64,000 nt of DNA, from the NCBI RefSeq assembly GCF_000195635.1, contig NZ_GL882633.1, positions 1 to 64,000 on the forward strand. Reading direction: 5' to 3'. The first letter of the stretch is position 1, and each line of letters opens with the position of its first letter. The translations under genes and the position numbers were made by a program. Of the stretch, positions 10,176 through 19,679 are shown piece by piece. The notes under the pieces were generated by a model. It was not told where the DNA came from. It made no database searches and saw only the letters and a program-made list of their open reading frames with translations. The stretch is from Bacteroides fluxus YIT 12057 (GTDB taxonomy: Bacteria > Bacteroidota > Bacteroidia > Bacteroidales > Bacteroidaceae).

Positions 10176-11348
10176 TTAAAGTCTCCTCTGAACTGCCGCC
10201 TCCAGTTGCTTCAACGCCTGTTCCAATACCGAGCGCGGGCAACCGACATTCAACCTCATGAAACCTTCACCCGGTTTCCCGAACATGGCTCCGTCATTCA
10301 AGGCCAGATGTGCCTTATCCACAAAAAGGCGGTTCAGTTCCTCCTGCGACAAGCCCAACGCGCGGCAATCCAGGAAGACAAGATAAGAAGCCTGCGGACG
10401 TATCATGCCGACCCCCGGAATGTGCTCCCGCAGATAACTTTCCGTAAAGTCTATATTACCTTTTATATAGGCAAGCATCTGATCCAGCCATTCATCACCA
10501 TGCGTATAAGCCGCTGCCGTACCGATATAAGCCAGCAAATGTCCTTCACTGAATTCACCGGACTCCATAAACTTTTGAAAACAATCACGAATCTCTTTAT
10601 CCACAATCACCGCGTATGAACTTCCCAGACCCGGCATATTAAAAGCCTTGCTGGGAGCCATAAATGTCAAGGAAATCCGGGCCGCATCCTCCGAAACCGT
10701 AGCAAACGGGTGGTGCTTGTAGGGCGGCAAAGTCAAGTCGGCATGTATCTCATCCGAAATGACAAAAACATGATTCTCCTTACAAATCGCGGCTATCCGC
10801 TGCAATTCCTCCATCTGCCATACACGCCCGCCCGGGTTATGCGGGTTGCAGAGAATCAATGCACGGCACCCTTGGATATCCCTGCTGAAGCGGTCAAAGT
10901 CTATCTGATACTGTCCGTCCTGCAAGTCAAGCGGCGAATAGACCACTTCGCGCCCCAGACGCTCGGTCACCAGGAAGAAAGGATGATAAACCGGCGTCAT
11001 CACCATCACTTTATCTCCGGGCTCGGTAAAACACTGCAGGGCAAAAGCCTGTCCGCGTACGATGCCGGGCACAAACGTCAGCATCTCCCGCGTAATCTCC
11101 CAACCGTGGCGGCGGCGCAACCAGTTACAAATAGAATCATACCACTCTCCGCAAGCAAAAGTATATCCCAAGACTTCATGTTCAAGCCGTTTGCGCAAAG
11201 CATCCATCACGAAAGGCGGAGTACGGAAATCCATATCCGCCACCCACATCGGAAGCAGGTCGTCACGCCCCCACCTATCCTTTACCGCATCCCATTTCAC
11301 GGAGTCAGTGCCCCGGCGTTCTATCACCTCATCAAAATTGTATTGCAT
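10176..11348 (-). CDS. patB: MalY/PatB-family PLP aminotransferase (probable cystathionine beta-lyase)
   Basis: Cytoplasmic fold-type I PLP enzyme of the MalY/PatB group, whose members split C-S bonds of cystathionine or cysteine conjugates. Visible marks: N-terminal MWVADMDFRTPPFV, which is characteristic of the group, LCNPHNPGGRVW (substrate and phosphate region), SDEIHADL with the PLP-pyridine Asp, and SKAFNMPGL with the Schiff-base Lys. The 390-residue length is normal. It is transcribed from a promoter shared back-to-back with the HAD gene at 11441. The exact substrate cannot be told from sequence; an aminotransferase role is the alternative. Confidence 0.85.
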   Translation of the reverse strand: MQYNFDEVIERRGTDSVKWDAVKDRWGRDDLLPMWVADMDFRTPPFVMDALRKRLEHEVLGYTFACGEWYDSICNWLRRRHGWEITREMLTFVPGIVRGQAFALQCFTEPGDKVMVMTPVYHPFFLVTERLGREVVYSPLDLQDGQYQIDFDRFSRDIQGCRALILCNPHNPGGRVWQMEELQRIAAICKENHVFVISDEIHADLTLPPYKHHPFATVSEDAARISLTFMAPSKAFNMPGLGSSYAVIVDKEIRDCFQKFMESGEFSEGHLLAYIGTAAAYTHGDEWLDQMLAYIKGNIDFTESYLREHIPGVGMIRPQASYLVFLDCRALGLSQEELNRLFVDKAHLALNDGAMFGKPGEGFMRLNVGCPRSVLEQALKQLEAAVQRRL

Positions 11349-11378
11349 GATTTTTAGCAGTTTTCATTTATTTACCTG

Positions 11379-11386
11379 CAAAAATA
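11379..11386 (-). promoter_or_regulatory. -7 promoter motif for the PatB gene
   Basis: TATTTTTG on the minus strand, 30 bp before the PatB start at 11348. It faces away from the motif at 11408-11415, so the two genes have divergent promoters only about 20 bp apart. Confidence 0.55.
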
Positions 11387-11407
11387 CTCAAAAGGGAAGA
11401 TATTTCG

Positions 11408-11415
11408 TACTTTTG
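11408..11415 (+). promoter_or_regulatory. -7 promoter motif for the HAD-helicase pair
   Basis: TACTTTTG on the plus strand, 25 bp before the ATG at 11441, matching TAnnTTTG. It would drive the HAD phosphatase and the helicase, which are separated by one base. Confidence 0.55.
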
Positions 11416-11440
11416 CACACAAGTAAATAAAAAGACTCTT

Positions 11441-12232
11441 ATGATTAAAGCCTTATTTTTTGACATCGACGGCACACTGGTAAGCTTTCATACCCATGAG
11501 ATTCCCCCGTCCGCCATCGAAGCATTGGCCGCCGCCAAAGCCAAAGGCATACATCTATTCATTGCCACAGGACGCCCGGGCATTATCATCAACAATCTGA
11601 CCGCCCTGCAGGAGCGCAACCTGATAGACGGCTACATCACCATGAACGGAGGCTATTGTTTCGTGGGTGAAGAGGTCATCTACAAAAGTGCCATACCGGC
11701 CACAGACGTACAGGCCCTTATGCAGTATTGCAGCGGCAGAAACATCCCCTGCATTGCCGTAGGAGAACATGACATCTGTGTTTGCCAACCCAACGACCAG
11801 GTAAGACAGATATTCCATGACTTTTTGAAAGTGGATGTCCTCCCTGTCAAAACACCCGAAGAGGCTATACAAGGAAGGGAAATCTTCCAGATGACTCCTT
11901 TCATCACCGCAGAAGAAGAGAAAGAAATACTTCCTTCCATCCCCAATTGTGAAATAGGCCGGTGGTTTCCCGCCTTCGCAGATATCACAGCCAAGGGAAA
12001 CAACAAACAGAAAGGGATCGACGAAATCATCCGCCATTTCAACATCCGCCTGGAAGAGACCGTGGCTTTCGGAGACGGAGGCAATGACATCAGCATGCTT
12101 CGCCATGCAGGTATCGGTGTAGCCATGGGCAATGCCAGCGACGATGTAAAGGCTGTTGCCGACTACATCACCACCACCGTAGATGATGACGGAATCGCCA
12201 ATGCCCTGAAACAGCTAATAGGCGAAAGTTGA
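11441..12232 (+). CDS. Cof-type HAD-IIB hydrolase
   Basis: Probable cytoplasmic sugar-phosphate or nucleotide phosphatase. HAD motif I is FFDIDGTL with nucleophile Asp8 and acid Asp10; motif II is IATGRP; motif IV is FGDGGNDISML near residue 210, the Mg-binding acids of the Cof group. The inserted C2-type cap lies between (about residues 85-185). Its 263 residues are typical. It ends one base before the helicase gene, so the two are probably translated from one mRNA. Substrate cannot be predicted. Confidence 0.88.
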   Translation: MIKALFFDIDGTLVSFHTHEIPPSAIEALAAAKAKGIHLFIATGRPGIIINNLTALQERNLIDGYITMNGGYCFVGEEVIYKSAIPATDVQALMQYCSGRNIPCIAVGEHDICVCQPNDQVRQIFHDFLKVDVLPVKTPEEAIQGREIFQMTPFITAEEEKEILPSIPNCEIGRWFPAFADITAKGNNKQKGIDEIIRHFNIRLEETVAFGDGGNDISMLRHAGIGVAMGNASDDVKAVADYITTTVDDDGIANALKQLIGES

Positions 12233-12233
12233 C

Positions 12234-13976
12234 ATGGCCTTCTCTCCCGATACCCGGAACAAAGAGTTTCAAGACGCCTTGAACCTCATTCAATATACCC
12301 GCCAGTCCGTATTTCTGACGGGTAAAGCCGGTACAGGCAAATCGACTTTTTTACGGTACATCTGCGAGCATACCAAAAAGAAACATGTAGTTCTGGCTCC
12401 CACCGGCATAGCCGCCATCAATGCAGGGGGCAGTACCATGCACAGTTTCTTCAAACTGCCGTTCTATCCCCTGCTGCCCGACGATCCCAACTTCAGCCTG
12501 CAACGGGGACGCATCCACGAGTTCTTCAAATATACCAAGCCCCACCGCAAGCTGCTCGAAGAACTGGAACTGGTCATCATCGACGAGATTTCCATGGTGC
12601 GTGCCGACATCATCGATGCCGTTGACCGTATCCTCCGTGTTTATTCCCGAAATCTGCGCGAACCGTTCGGAGGCAAACAGCTATTGTTGGTAGGGGATGT
12701 CTTTCAGTTGGAGCCTGTCGTAAAGGGAGATGAGCGGGAAATACTAAACCGCTTCTACCCTACCCCCTACTTTTTTTCTGCAAGGGTTTTCGGGCAGATA
12801 GACCTCGTTTCCATTGAACTGCAGAAGGTTTACCGCCAGACGGACAGCAAGTTCATCCATGTGTTAGACCACATCCGCAACAACAGTGTAGGTGCCACGG
12901 ACCTGCAACTGCTCAATACCCGTTACGGCACGCAGATAGAGCAATCGGAAGCCGATATGTATATCACCCTTGCCACCCGTCGTGACAATGTGGACTACAT
13001 CAATGACAAAAAACTGGCGGAACTTCCCGGAGAGTCCGTCACTTTCTACGGGGAAATTACCGGTGATTTTCCGGAAAGCAGCCTGCCCACCTCCAAGGAG
13101 CTTGTCCTGAAACCGGGTGCACAGATCATCTTCATCAAGAACGATTTCGACCGCCGTTGGGTAAATGGCACTATCGGCATAGTAAGCGGCTTCGATCCCA
13201 TCGAGGAAACTCTTTATGTCATCACCGACGATGGCAAGGAATGCGACGTCAAACGGGAGTCATGGCGCAACATCCGCTACAAGTACAACGAAGAGAAGAA
13301 GCAGATTGAAGAAGAAGAACTGGGAACCTTCACCCAATACCCCGTACGCCTGGCCTGGGCCATCACCGTCCACAAGAGCCAGGGACTGACCTTCAGCCGT
13401 GTAGTCATTGATTTCACCGGTGGCGTATTTGCCGGCGGACAGGCATACGTGGCACTCAGCCGCTGCACTTCGCTGGAAGGCATCCAGCTGAAGAAACCCA
13501 TCAGCCGTGCCGATGTTTTCGTGCGCCCCGAAATAGTCGGTTTCGCCGAACGTTTCAACAACCGGCAGGCCATAGACCGTGCCTTGAAACAGGCCCAGGC
13601 GGACGTGCAATATGCGGCTGCCTCCAAAGCCTTCGACGAAGGAAAGTTCGACGTGTTTCTCGATGAGTTTTTCAAAGCCATCCATTCCCGGTATGATATA
13701 GAAAAGCCTGTAGCGCAGCGCCTCATCCGGCGGAAACTGAACATCATCAACCGGCTGAAGGAGGAAAACCGTGCATTGAAGCAAGCTGCTCTGGACAAAG
13801 AGAAAGCCCTCGTCAAGTATGCCCGCGAATATATCAGCATGGGTGACGAATGCCTGAAACATGACATGAAAGAGGCCGCCATGAAAAATTACGAGAAAGC
13901 CGTCACTCTGTGTCCCAAGTTCAAAGAAGCCTGGAAGAAAATCAAGAAGCTGGAGAAAGAAATGCTAAAAAGGTAA
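12234..13976 (+). CDS. PIF1-like ATP-dependent DNA helicase with C-terminal TPR-like tail
   Basis: Superfamily 1B helicase of the PIF1/RecD2 type. Walker A is GKAGTGKST (residues 30-38), motif II is VIIDEIS, motif III is LLLVGDVFQLEPV, and the UvrD-like second half has VHKSQGLTFSRVVIDF and ALSRCTSLEGI (motifs V and VI). After about residue 450 the sequence becomes charged and helical, ending with a TPR-like segment (AREYISMGDECLKHDMKEAAMKN broken as helix pairs, then AVTLCPKFKEAWKKIKKLEKE). Start ATG is one base after the HAD stop. Likely acts on DNA secondary structure or R-loops; this is family knowledge, not seen here. Confidence 0.9.
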   Translation: MAFSPDTRNKEFQDALNLIQYTRQSVFLTGKAGTGKSTFLRYICEHTKKKHVVLAPTGIAAINAGGSTMHSFFKLPFYPLLPDDPNFSLQRGRIHEFFKYTKPHRKLLEELELVIIDEISMVRADIIDAVDRILRVYSRNLREPFGGKQLLLVGDVFQLEPVVKGDEREILNRFYPTPYFFSARVFGQIDLVSIELQKVYRQTDSKFIHVLDHIRNNSVGATDLQLLNTRYGTQIEQSEADMYITLATRRDNVDYINDKKLAELPGESVTFYGEITGDFPESSLPTSKELVLKPGAQIIFIKNDFDRRWVNGTIGIVSGFDPIEETLYVITDDGKECDVKRESWRNIRYKYNEEKKQIEEEELGTFTQYPVRLAWAITVHKSQGLTFSRVVIDFTGGVFAGGQAYVALSRCTSLEGIQLKKPISRADVFVRPEIVGFAERFNNRQAIDRALKQAQADVQYAAASKAFDEGKFDVFLDEFFKAIHSRYDIEKPVAQRLIRRKLNIINRLKEENRALKQAALDKEKALVKYAREYISMGDECLKHDMKEAAMKNYEKAVTLCPKFKEAWKKIKKLEKEMLKR

Positions 13977-14004
13977 ATCCCTTGCTTATAAGCTGATTAT
14001 TGCT

Positions 14005-14012
14005 TATCTTCG
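14005..14012 (+). promoter_or_regulatory. possible -7/-33 promoter for the YciO gene
   Basis: TATCTTCG differs from TAnnTTTG by one base and lies 30 bp before the start. A TTG at 13982-13984 is 20 bp upstream, the normal -33 distance. Confidence 0.4.
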
Positions 14013-14042
14013 CACAACTATTACATCAAAACCCGCTCTGCC

Positions 14043-14657
14043 ATGCTTCTGAAACTTTATGAAAAAAATAACAATCCCGCCGACCTGCAACGGGTAGTCG
14101 ATATCCTGAATGACGGAGGAATCATCATCTATCCCACCGATACCATGTATGCCATCGGCTGCCACGGACTGAAGGAACGCGCCATCGAACGCATCTGCCG
14201 GCTGAAGGACATCGATCCGAAGAAGAACAACCTTTCCATCATCTGTTATGATTTGAGCAGTATCAGCGAATATGCCAAGGTCGATAACGGCACGTTCAAA
14301 CTGATGAAACGCAATCTGCCCGGAGCCTTCACCTTCATACTGAACGGCACCACCCGCCTGCCCAAAATTTTCCGCAACCGGAAAGAAGTCGGCATACGCA
14401 TGCCCGGCAATTCCATCATTCAAGAAATAGCCCGTCTGTTGGACGCCCCCATCATGACCACCACCCTCCCCTACGATGAGGACGAGGACATCGAATACAT
14501 CACCGATCCGGAACTTATAGACGAAAAATTCGGCAATGCCGTAGATTTAGTGATCGACGGCGGTATTGGCGGCACTGAAGGTTCCACCGTAGTAAACTGT
14601 ACCAACGGAGAGCCCGAAATCGTACGCCAAGGAAAAGGCTGGCTGGATGAAGGATAA
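14043..14657 (+). CDS. YciO-type Sua5/YrdC-family protein (threonylcarbamoyl-AMP synthase family)
   Basis: YrdC/TsaC-fold protein; TsaC makes threonylcarbamoyl-AMP for the t6A37 base of tRNA. The opening GGIIIYPTDTMYAIGCHG is the family nucleotide-binding motif. The segments RLKDIDPKKNNLSIICYDL, KLMKRNLPGAFTFIL and GIRMPGNSIIQE resemble E. coli YciO more than TsaC, and there is no C-terminal Sua5 domain (204 residues). YciO proteins are paralogues whose physiological role is less settled than that of TsaC, so this may not be the main t6A enzyme. It converges with the RND operon, 99 bp between stops, where a short inverted repeat (GGATAGT/ACTATCC) is present. Confidence 0.85.
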   Translation: MLLKLYEKNNNPADLQRVVDILNDGGIIIYPTDTMYAIGCHGLKERAIERICRLKDIDPKKNNLSIICYDLSSISEYAKVDNGTFKLMKRNLPGAFTFILNGTTRLPKIFRNRKEVGIRMPGNSIIQEIARLLDAPIMTTTLPYDEDEDIEYITDPELIDEKFGNAVDLVIDGGIGGTEGSTVVNCTNGEPEIVRQGKGWLDEG

Positions 14658-14756
14658 AAATCCGGATAGCCCGGATAGTATTCGGAGTGGTGATCGGACT
14701 ATCCATATTCGGGTTTATGTAAAGGCGAGATACGCGTTCCCCGCCACAATGACCGG

Positions 14757-17700
14757 TCATCCGCCTTGCGTCTCCTTCTTCTTCAACACGAATACCGGCA
14801 AGAAGAAGAAAATGCCGATTACGGACATAACCAAGCCCCCGATGGTTCCCGCCGCCAACGGGAACCAGAAAGCTTCCTTGTCCGTGCCGACCATGAACGG
14901 GATAAAACCCAAGATAGTGGAAACTACAGTCAGGAAAATAGGTACAATCTTGGCATTCCATGCCTTGGTATAGGCACGGAGTGCGCAGAGACGCGGAAAA
15001 CGGCGGCGAATGCTGTTGTATTCATTCAGGATATAGATACTGGCATTGACCGTAATGCCGCACAACAGGACAAACGAGGCAAAACCGCCCTGGTCGAAGT
15101 TCAACCCGAACCAATAGAAAGTGAGGAACACCCCGATGTAGGAAACCGGAATGACAAAGATAATGGCAAGCGGCTGCTTCAAGGAATTGAACAGGACTCC
15201 GGTCGTAAAGAAAATGATGGCGATTACCACCAACAGCAACAGGTACTGGCGATTCTCTTTCTTTCCCCAACCCCACCAATTACTGTCCGACTCGGCCGTG
15301 TAGCCCATCGGCAGCAATTTGTTGAATTCCTCCAGATCGCGCTTCTGTATCTTGTTGCCCATCTCATTGGAACCGATATACTCGTATTGCAGACAAAGCC
15401 GGTATTGCTGGCTTTCCTTGGCTATCTCCTGCGGCATCTGCCCCTTCACCACCTCCGCCAGTTCGGACAATTTGTAATGCTTGCTGTCTCCCGCACCATA
15501 CGGAAAGAATTGCATAGCCCATATATCGTACTCCTGCGACTGCCGGGAAGAAAGCTTGATTTTCTCTGTCCCTGCCTCCGTAGGCACCGAACCAATCTCC
15601 ATGTTTTTACCGAAGATGGGCTGTACTGCAGCAAAAAGCACCCGTGCATCAATATTTTCCTGTGCCATACGCTCCTTATTCAGATGGAAGTAGAATTCCC
15701 GGTAATCATCTTTCCACCACGAAAATTCCGAATTGACAAGTACCTCCTTGATGCGGCGGTGAGTCAATAACTTGGCTTTCAGTTTCTCCGCCCATCCATA
15801 GAGCTCATCGTAATTGTAACCGTACATCTTGATGCGGTAGGAACCGGCATTCTCGCGTACGTCATTGCTGAAGCCCTGGTCCTGCAAGCCATATACTCCC
15901 CAGCTGCCGCCACCCAGCTCCAGTGCCTTGCTGATTATATTGGCTTTCAGCGTATAAGGGAAACCACTATTCTGATGCTCCTTCTTGAAATAGATACTGA
16001 TACCGGCACGGCGGGGATTGTAAATGGAAGTATGGAACTGCTTGATTTCCTTGAAACCGCTGAGATAAGTCTCCATACGTTTCATCAAAGCATTCATCTG
16101 CTCCAGAGTACTACCATTAGGCAGATTGGCATTGGCATACAACACTACTTCCTCGTTGCGGGTGAAGTAACTGCCCTCATAAACTTTCTGCACAAAAAGG
16201 CGCAATGAGCCTCCCAACACCTTATTTACAACAGGCTTCACTGATTCCTTGTAGGCGGGCGATCCTAAGGTCTTGTTATAGAAGGTTTCCCATTTGCCAT
16301 CCCCTTCAAGTTTCTCGGGCAACAGGAAAACAGGCAGGCCGAAACCGAGAAGCAACAGCAGGCAGACCGCCCAACGCCAACGGCAAAGCAAACGAATCAA
16401 AGCTGAATAGAGACGGGAGAAATAAACGGGAAAACGCTTGAGAAACCGACTCATCCCCCTGCTGAATGAAGCGGGAAAAACCTTCCCGTACTTTCTCTTT
16501 CCCGCAACCTGTTTCACCAAGTCTATCTTCTCTATCATGGACGGCACAAAGAACAATGCCACCATCAGGGAAACAGCCAAATTGATGATGACCACCGCTG
16601 CAAAATCCTGCAGATTAAGCCGTATCTTTTCATCCAGGAAGAAGATGATGACCAATGCTCCCATCGTAGTGAGAGTAGCCGCCAATACGGACATGAAAGC
16701 CTTCAGATTACGGCGATGCAGGATATGGTCGGTCATGACAATGGTACTGTCTATCACCAGATTCAGCGACACCGTAATCCCTGCCAATGAATAGAGCTGC
16801 ATCTCCAGTCCGAAAAGATAATAGAAAATGAGTGCCACCGCTATATTCACGGACAGGCTGGTGACAATCAGGAACAAGTATTTCAGTTTACGGGTAATGA
16901 GCCAGACGAATACTAACAGAATAAGCACTGTCAGCCCTGTACGGAAATAGATTTTATCGAGCTCCTCACGAATATATTCGGTAGCGTCGTAACTGGTATG
17001 TATTTCATAGCCGGCGGGCAGCACTTCTCCGATAGCCTCCATGGTTTCCGCCACTTCACGGCTGAGCTGCAGCTGGTTGGCAGATTCCTCTGCCGTAATG
17101 GAAAGATAAATGGAGTTCAAGCCGTTGATGCGGTAGTAGCTCTGAGGTTCTTCTTCCGTGCGGACAACCTGTACCAACTCATCCAGGTACAACACTTTTC
17201 CACCAGCAGCCACCACCGGAATGGCAGAAGGGTCCAACCCGCCCCGGTCTGCCTCCGGCACCAAGGCGAGGCGTATCCATTGTTCACCTTCTTTTCCGGT
17301 ATCCATATTATGAGTTCCCAAAAACTCTTTCCGGTAATGGCACTGCACCGCATCACGGATGTCCGCCAAGGTGACACCCAGCATGCGCAGTTGCTCACTG
17401 TCATATTCCAGCCGCCATTCCATCGGAGTAGCCCCGCTCAACTCTATCTTATAAATTCCCGGCAAACGTGCCAGACGAGGCTTGATATGTTCCTCCGCAT
17501 ATTGCTGAATCAGTATAGGAGTGGAAGGAGCATTCAAAGTAAAGGACATGAAAGGACGGGCCGCATTCTCATCGGGGACTTTCATCCGTATAACGGGATA
17601 GCTGACGCCATCGGGCAGTTGCGGCCATGTCTGGCGGATAATGGTGGAAGCTTCGAAACGCACCGCATCTATATCGGCATGCTTGTCCAGCTCCACGGTG

Positions 17701-17957
17701 ATATTGCCAAAGCCGTTTCCGGAAGTGGAATTCAGTTTCTTCACTCCACGGATACGCGCCAACATAGATTCCAACTTACTGGTGACCTCCATCTCCACCA
17801 CCCGCGACGATGTGCCCGGCATGCTGAAACTTACCGTAAAGCCCGGCAGACTGCGCGACGGATTCAGCTTGACCGGAAGGAGCGGTACCAACGCTATACC
17901 TACCAGAGCCAAACAGACAAATGTCACTATGACGGTGAAAGAAGAGGCAGATTTCAT
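14757..17957 (-). CDS. RND-family efflux pump, second inner-membrane subunit
   Basis: Inner-membrane proton-driven exporter, last gene of a four-gene operon. The 1066 residues show the usual duplicated layout: TM1 (about 8-28), large periplasmic loop, TM2-6 (about 335-470), TM7, second loop and TM8-12 up to about 1055. TM4 carries a single acidic residue, Asp403 in LVIDSTIVMTD, and TM10 (LLCGITVNASIYILNEY) lacks the Lys found in AcrB. It is distinct from the pump at 19636-22734, sharing only family features. Two different RND subunits with one adaptor recall heteromeric MdtBC-like systems, which is an inference. The gene starts 26 bp after the TolC-like gene. Confidence 0.9.
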   Translation of the reverse strand: MKSASSFTVIVTFVCLALVGIALVPLLPVKLNPSRSLPGFTVSFSMPGTSSRVVEMEVTSKLESMLARIRGVKKLNSTSGNGFGNITVELDKHADIDAVRFEASTIIRQTWPQLPDGVSYPVIRMKVPDENAARPFMSFTLNAPSTPILIQQYAEEHIKPRLARLPGIYKIELSGATPMEWRLEYDSEQLRMLGVTLADIRDAVQCHYRKEFLGTHNMDTGKEGEQWIRLALVPEADRGGLDPSAIPVVAAGGKVLYLDELVQVVRTEEEPQSYYRINGLNSIYLSITAEESANQLQLSREVAETMEAIGEVLPAGYEIHTSYDATEYIREELDKIYFRTGLTVLILLVFVWLITRKLKYLFLIVTSLSVNIAVALIFYYLFGLEMQLYSLAGITVSLNLVIDSTIVMTDHILHRRNLKAFMSVLAATLTTMGALVIIFFLDEKIRLNLQDFAAVVIINLAVSLMVALFFVPSMIEKIDLVKQVAGKRKYGKVFPASFSRGMSRFLKRFPVYFSRLYSALIRLLCRWRWAVCLLLLLGFGLPVFLLPEKLEGDGKWETFYNKTLGSPAYKESVKPVVNKVLGGSLRLFVQKVYEGSYFTRNEEVVLYANANLPNGSTLEQMNALMKRMETYLSGFKEIKQFHTSIYNPRRAGISIYFKKEHQNSGFPYTLKANIISKALELGGGSWGVYGLQDQGFSNDVRENAGSYRIKMYGYNYDELYGWAEKLKAKLLTHRRIKEVLVNSEFSWWKDDYREFYFHLNKERMAQENIDARVLFAAVQPIFGKNMEIGSVPTEAGTEKIKLSSRQSQEYDIWAMQFFPYGAGDSKHYKLSELAEVVKGQMPQEIAKESQQYRLCLQYEYIGSNEMGNKIQKRDLEEFNKLLPMGYTAESDSNWWGWGKKENRQYLLLLVVIAIIFFTTGVLFNSLKQPLAIIFVIPVSYIGVFLTFYWFGLNFDQGGFASFVLLCGITVNASIYILNEYNSIRRRFPRLCALRAYTKAWNAKIVPIFLTVVSTILGFIPFMVGTDKEAFWFPLAAGTIGGLVMSVIGIFFFLPVFVLKKKETQGG

Positions 17958-17983
17958 AGATTTATGTTTACGGTAATCTCTTT

Positions 17984-19462
17984 TTATTTAACACCTGCGG
18001 CACTAAATTCAAACTTATCCGAAAGCGAGAAGCCCGAGGCAAAATCGTGCAACGTCAGTTTCCGTATTTTGTAATAATTCAGCCAGTAATCCTGCAAAGC
18101 AGAGATATAATTGCGCTGAGCTTCCTGCTGGCGGTTCAGCGACAGGGTCAGGCTATTGATGTCGGCTTTACCGATGATGAAACGCTGGCGAGTTTCATTG
18201 TATGCCAGGATGGCAAGGTCAAGAGCCTCTTCGGCACTCGTCACCAACCCCTGCTGTACATTAAAATCGGCTACGGTCATAATCACTTCCTCCTCAATAC
18301 TGATTTCGCTTTGCCGGGAAGAGGTTTTCACCACGTTCAAGTTATTCTTTGCCATATTGTACTTCCCCTTGCGTACTCCCCAGTCTATCAATGGAATGGA
18401 AACACTGACGGATACCATTTCCTGCTGCATGGGACTCTTGTACGCTTCCCCGAATTTCTCCGCCACCTGGTTGAAACCGACACTGGCATTGATACTGGCA
18501 TTGAAACGAGATTCCTTCTTCGTCTTGTCCACGTTCTGCTCGGCTTCCAATACATTCTGGCGGAGTCCCAAAAACTGCGGGTTGTTGACTTGCGCAGCGG
18601 CCAAAGCCTCATCCACCGGAATAACCAGTGATTGGGGACGTCCGGGCAATACGGCCTTGATTTCCGTATTTTTCTCCAAGTTCAGAAAAGAAGCCAACGA
18701 GAACATGGCACGTTTCAAGGCACTGGTCGCATTTTGCAAGGTGTTACGGGCATTGACTACATCCAGTTTCAAAGTCAGTAAATCGGCACGGCTGATGGCA
18801 GCTATCTTGAGACGTTGCATGCCTATCCGGTAAAGCGTATCGGTAGAAACGGCATTTTCCTTTGCCAGGTCATATTCCGCCTGCGCCATGGCAAGGGCAA
18901 AGAAGTAAGTGGTAGCCTGTTCGGAAACTCGCTCGGCATTATAGATAAATTCTTTCTTTACTTTTTCGTATTTCAGCGGTTCAATTTTGCGCTCCCACCT
19001 GAACGGATTATATCCCACCAAGCTTTGCGAATACCCCAGACGTACCGGTACACTGGTAAATTGGGTATATTGGTTGCCGCCGAAGCTGCGCATATAGCCC
19101 AATTCCGTGTCCAGATAGAACGTACCTCCCGTCAAGTCAAAGTTCTGCCTGACGGCAAGATTCCCGTATGCATAGAAGGACTGCTGGCTACGGTAAATGT
19201 CCAAATCCTGCCCGGAGTCATAACGCTTGGTAATGTCACGGTTATATTGTGCAGGCGTCATGTTCAAGGTCAGGCTGGGCAAACGGTTCGCTTTAAAAGT
19301 ACGATATTCCCAATATCCCGCCAGATACATGTTTTTGGTACGGAAAGCTTCCAGCGAACTGTCATTTGCCAACGCAATGGTTTGCTGCAAGTCCAGCGTT
19401 ATGCGCTGTTGGGCAAAAGCAGGAAATGCTCCGAAACTCAAGAAAAGCAACAGAAGCCTCAT
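17984..19462 (-). CDS. TolC-family outer-membrane efflux channel
   Basis: Outer-membrane channel of the tripartite RND system. The start at 19462 (MRLLLLFLSFGAFPAFAQQ) gives a clean signal peptide ending at AFAQ. The frame stays open back to 19639, but that extension is encoded by the inverted-repeat element at 19454-19679 and is unlikely to be a true leader. Two OEP repeats are visible as long helical regions (about residues 20-230 and 250-480 of the mature frame), with an Asn/Gln-rich N-terminal motif TLDLQQTIALANDSSLEAF. It lies between the two RND pump genes. Confidence 0.9.
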   Translation of the reverse strand: MRLLLLFLSFGAFPAFAQQRITLDLQQTIALANDSSLEAFRTKNMYLAGYWEYRTFKANRLPSLTLNMTPAQYNRDITKRYDSGQDLDIYRSQQSFYAYGNLAVRQNFDLTGGTFYLDTELGYMRSFGGNQYTQFTSVPVRLGYSQSLVGYNPFRWERKIEPLKYEKVKKEFIYNAERVSEQATTYFFALAMAQAEYDLAKENAVSTDTLYRIGMQRLKIAAISRADLLTLKLDVVNARNTLQNATSALKRAMFSLASFLNLEKNTEIKAVLPGRPQSLVIPVDEALAAAQVNNPQFLGLRQNVLEAEQNVDKTKKESRFNASINASVGFNQVAEKFGEAYKSPMQQEMVSVSVSIPLIDWGVRKGKYNMAKNNLNVVKTSSRQSEISIEEEVIMTVADFNVQQGLVTSAEEALDLAILAYNETRQRFIIGKADINSLTLSLNRQQEAQRNYISALQDYWLNYYKIRKLTLHDFASGFSLSDKFEFSAAGVK

Positions 19463-19679
19463 CCCCGCCCCCTCTCCGAAAGAGAGGGGAGAAAGGATAG
19501 TATCCTTGTCAATCGGCAAGAGGATATTCAGCAGATATTGAAAACAATTCTTTAGGTAATGACGTACTATAACAGTATTCTTTATGTAATGGCATATCTT
19601 CATATAACAGTATTTTTTATATAACAAGAGTAACTTCAATCCTTCCCTCTCTTTCGGAGAGGGGTCGGGGGTGAGGCTT
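19454..19679. mobile_element. small inverted-repeat (MITE-like) element inside the efflux operon
   Basis: Two near-identical sequences face each other: 19454-19493 and the reverse complement at 19641-19679. Each reads about CCTCAYCCCCG and CCCCTCTCCGAAAGAGAGGG followed by AAGGAT, and each has its own internal hairpin (CCCTCTC-CGAAA-GAGAGGG). Together they flank about 150 bp. The right copy encodes the last residues of the upstream RND pump (ASPPTPLRKRGKD), and the left copy lies just before the TolC start. No transposase frame is present. Similar C-rich repeats are common in intergenic DNA of many bacteria, so these could be REP-like units rather than a transposed element. Confidence 0.6.
19547..19625. 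repeat. short tandem repeat inside the inverted-repeat element
   Basis: Two copies and a fragment of an AT-rich unit. Copy 1 is 19547-19576, copy 2 is 19577-19611, and a partial third copy begins at 19612. Each starts ATTCTTTAKGTAATG and ends TATAACAGT. It fills the core between the two inverted C-rich repeats. Confidence 0.7.

Noticed and set aside
13260..13882. Two 200-residue minus-strand frames inside the helicase gene
   Set aside because: They overlap essential helicase motifs and each other, and have no domain or start signal.
19463..19639. N-terminal extension of the TolC-like protein
   Set aside because: The extension is encoded by the inverted-repeat element and tandem repeat; the signal peptide starts at 19462.
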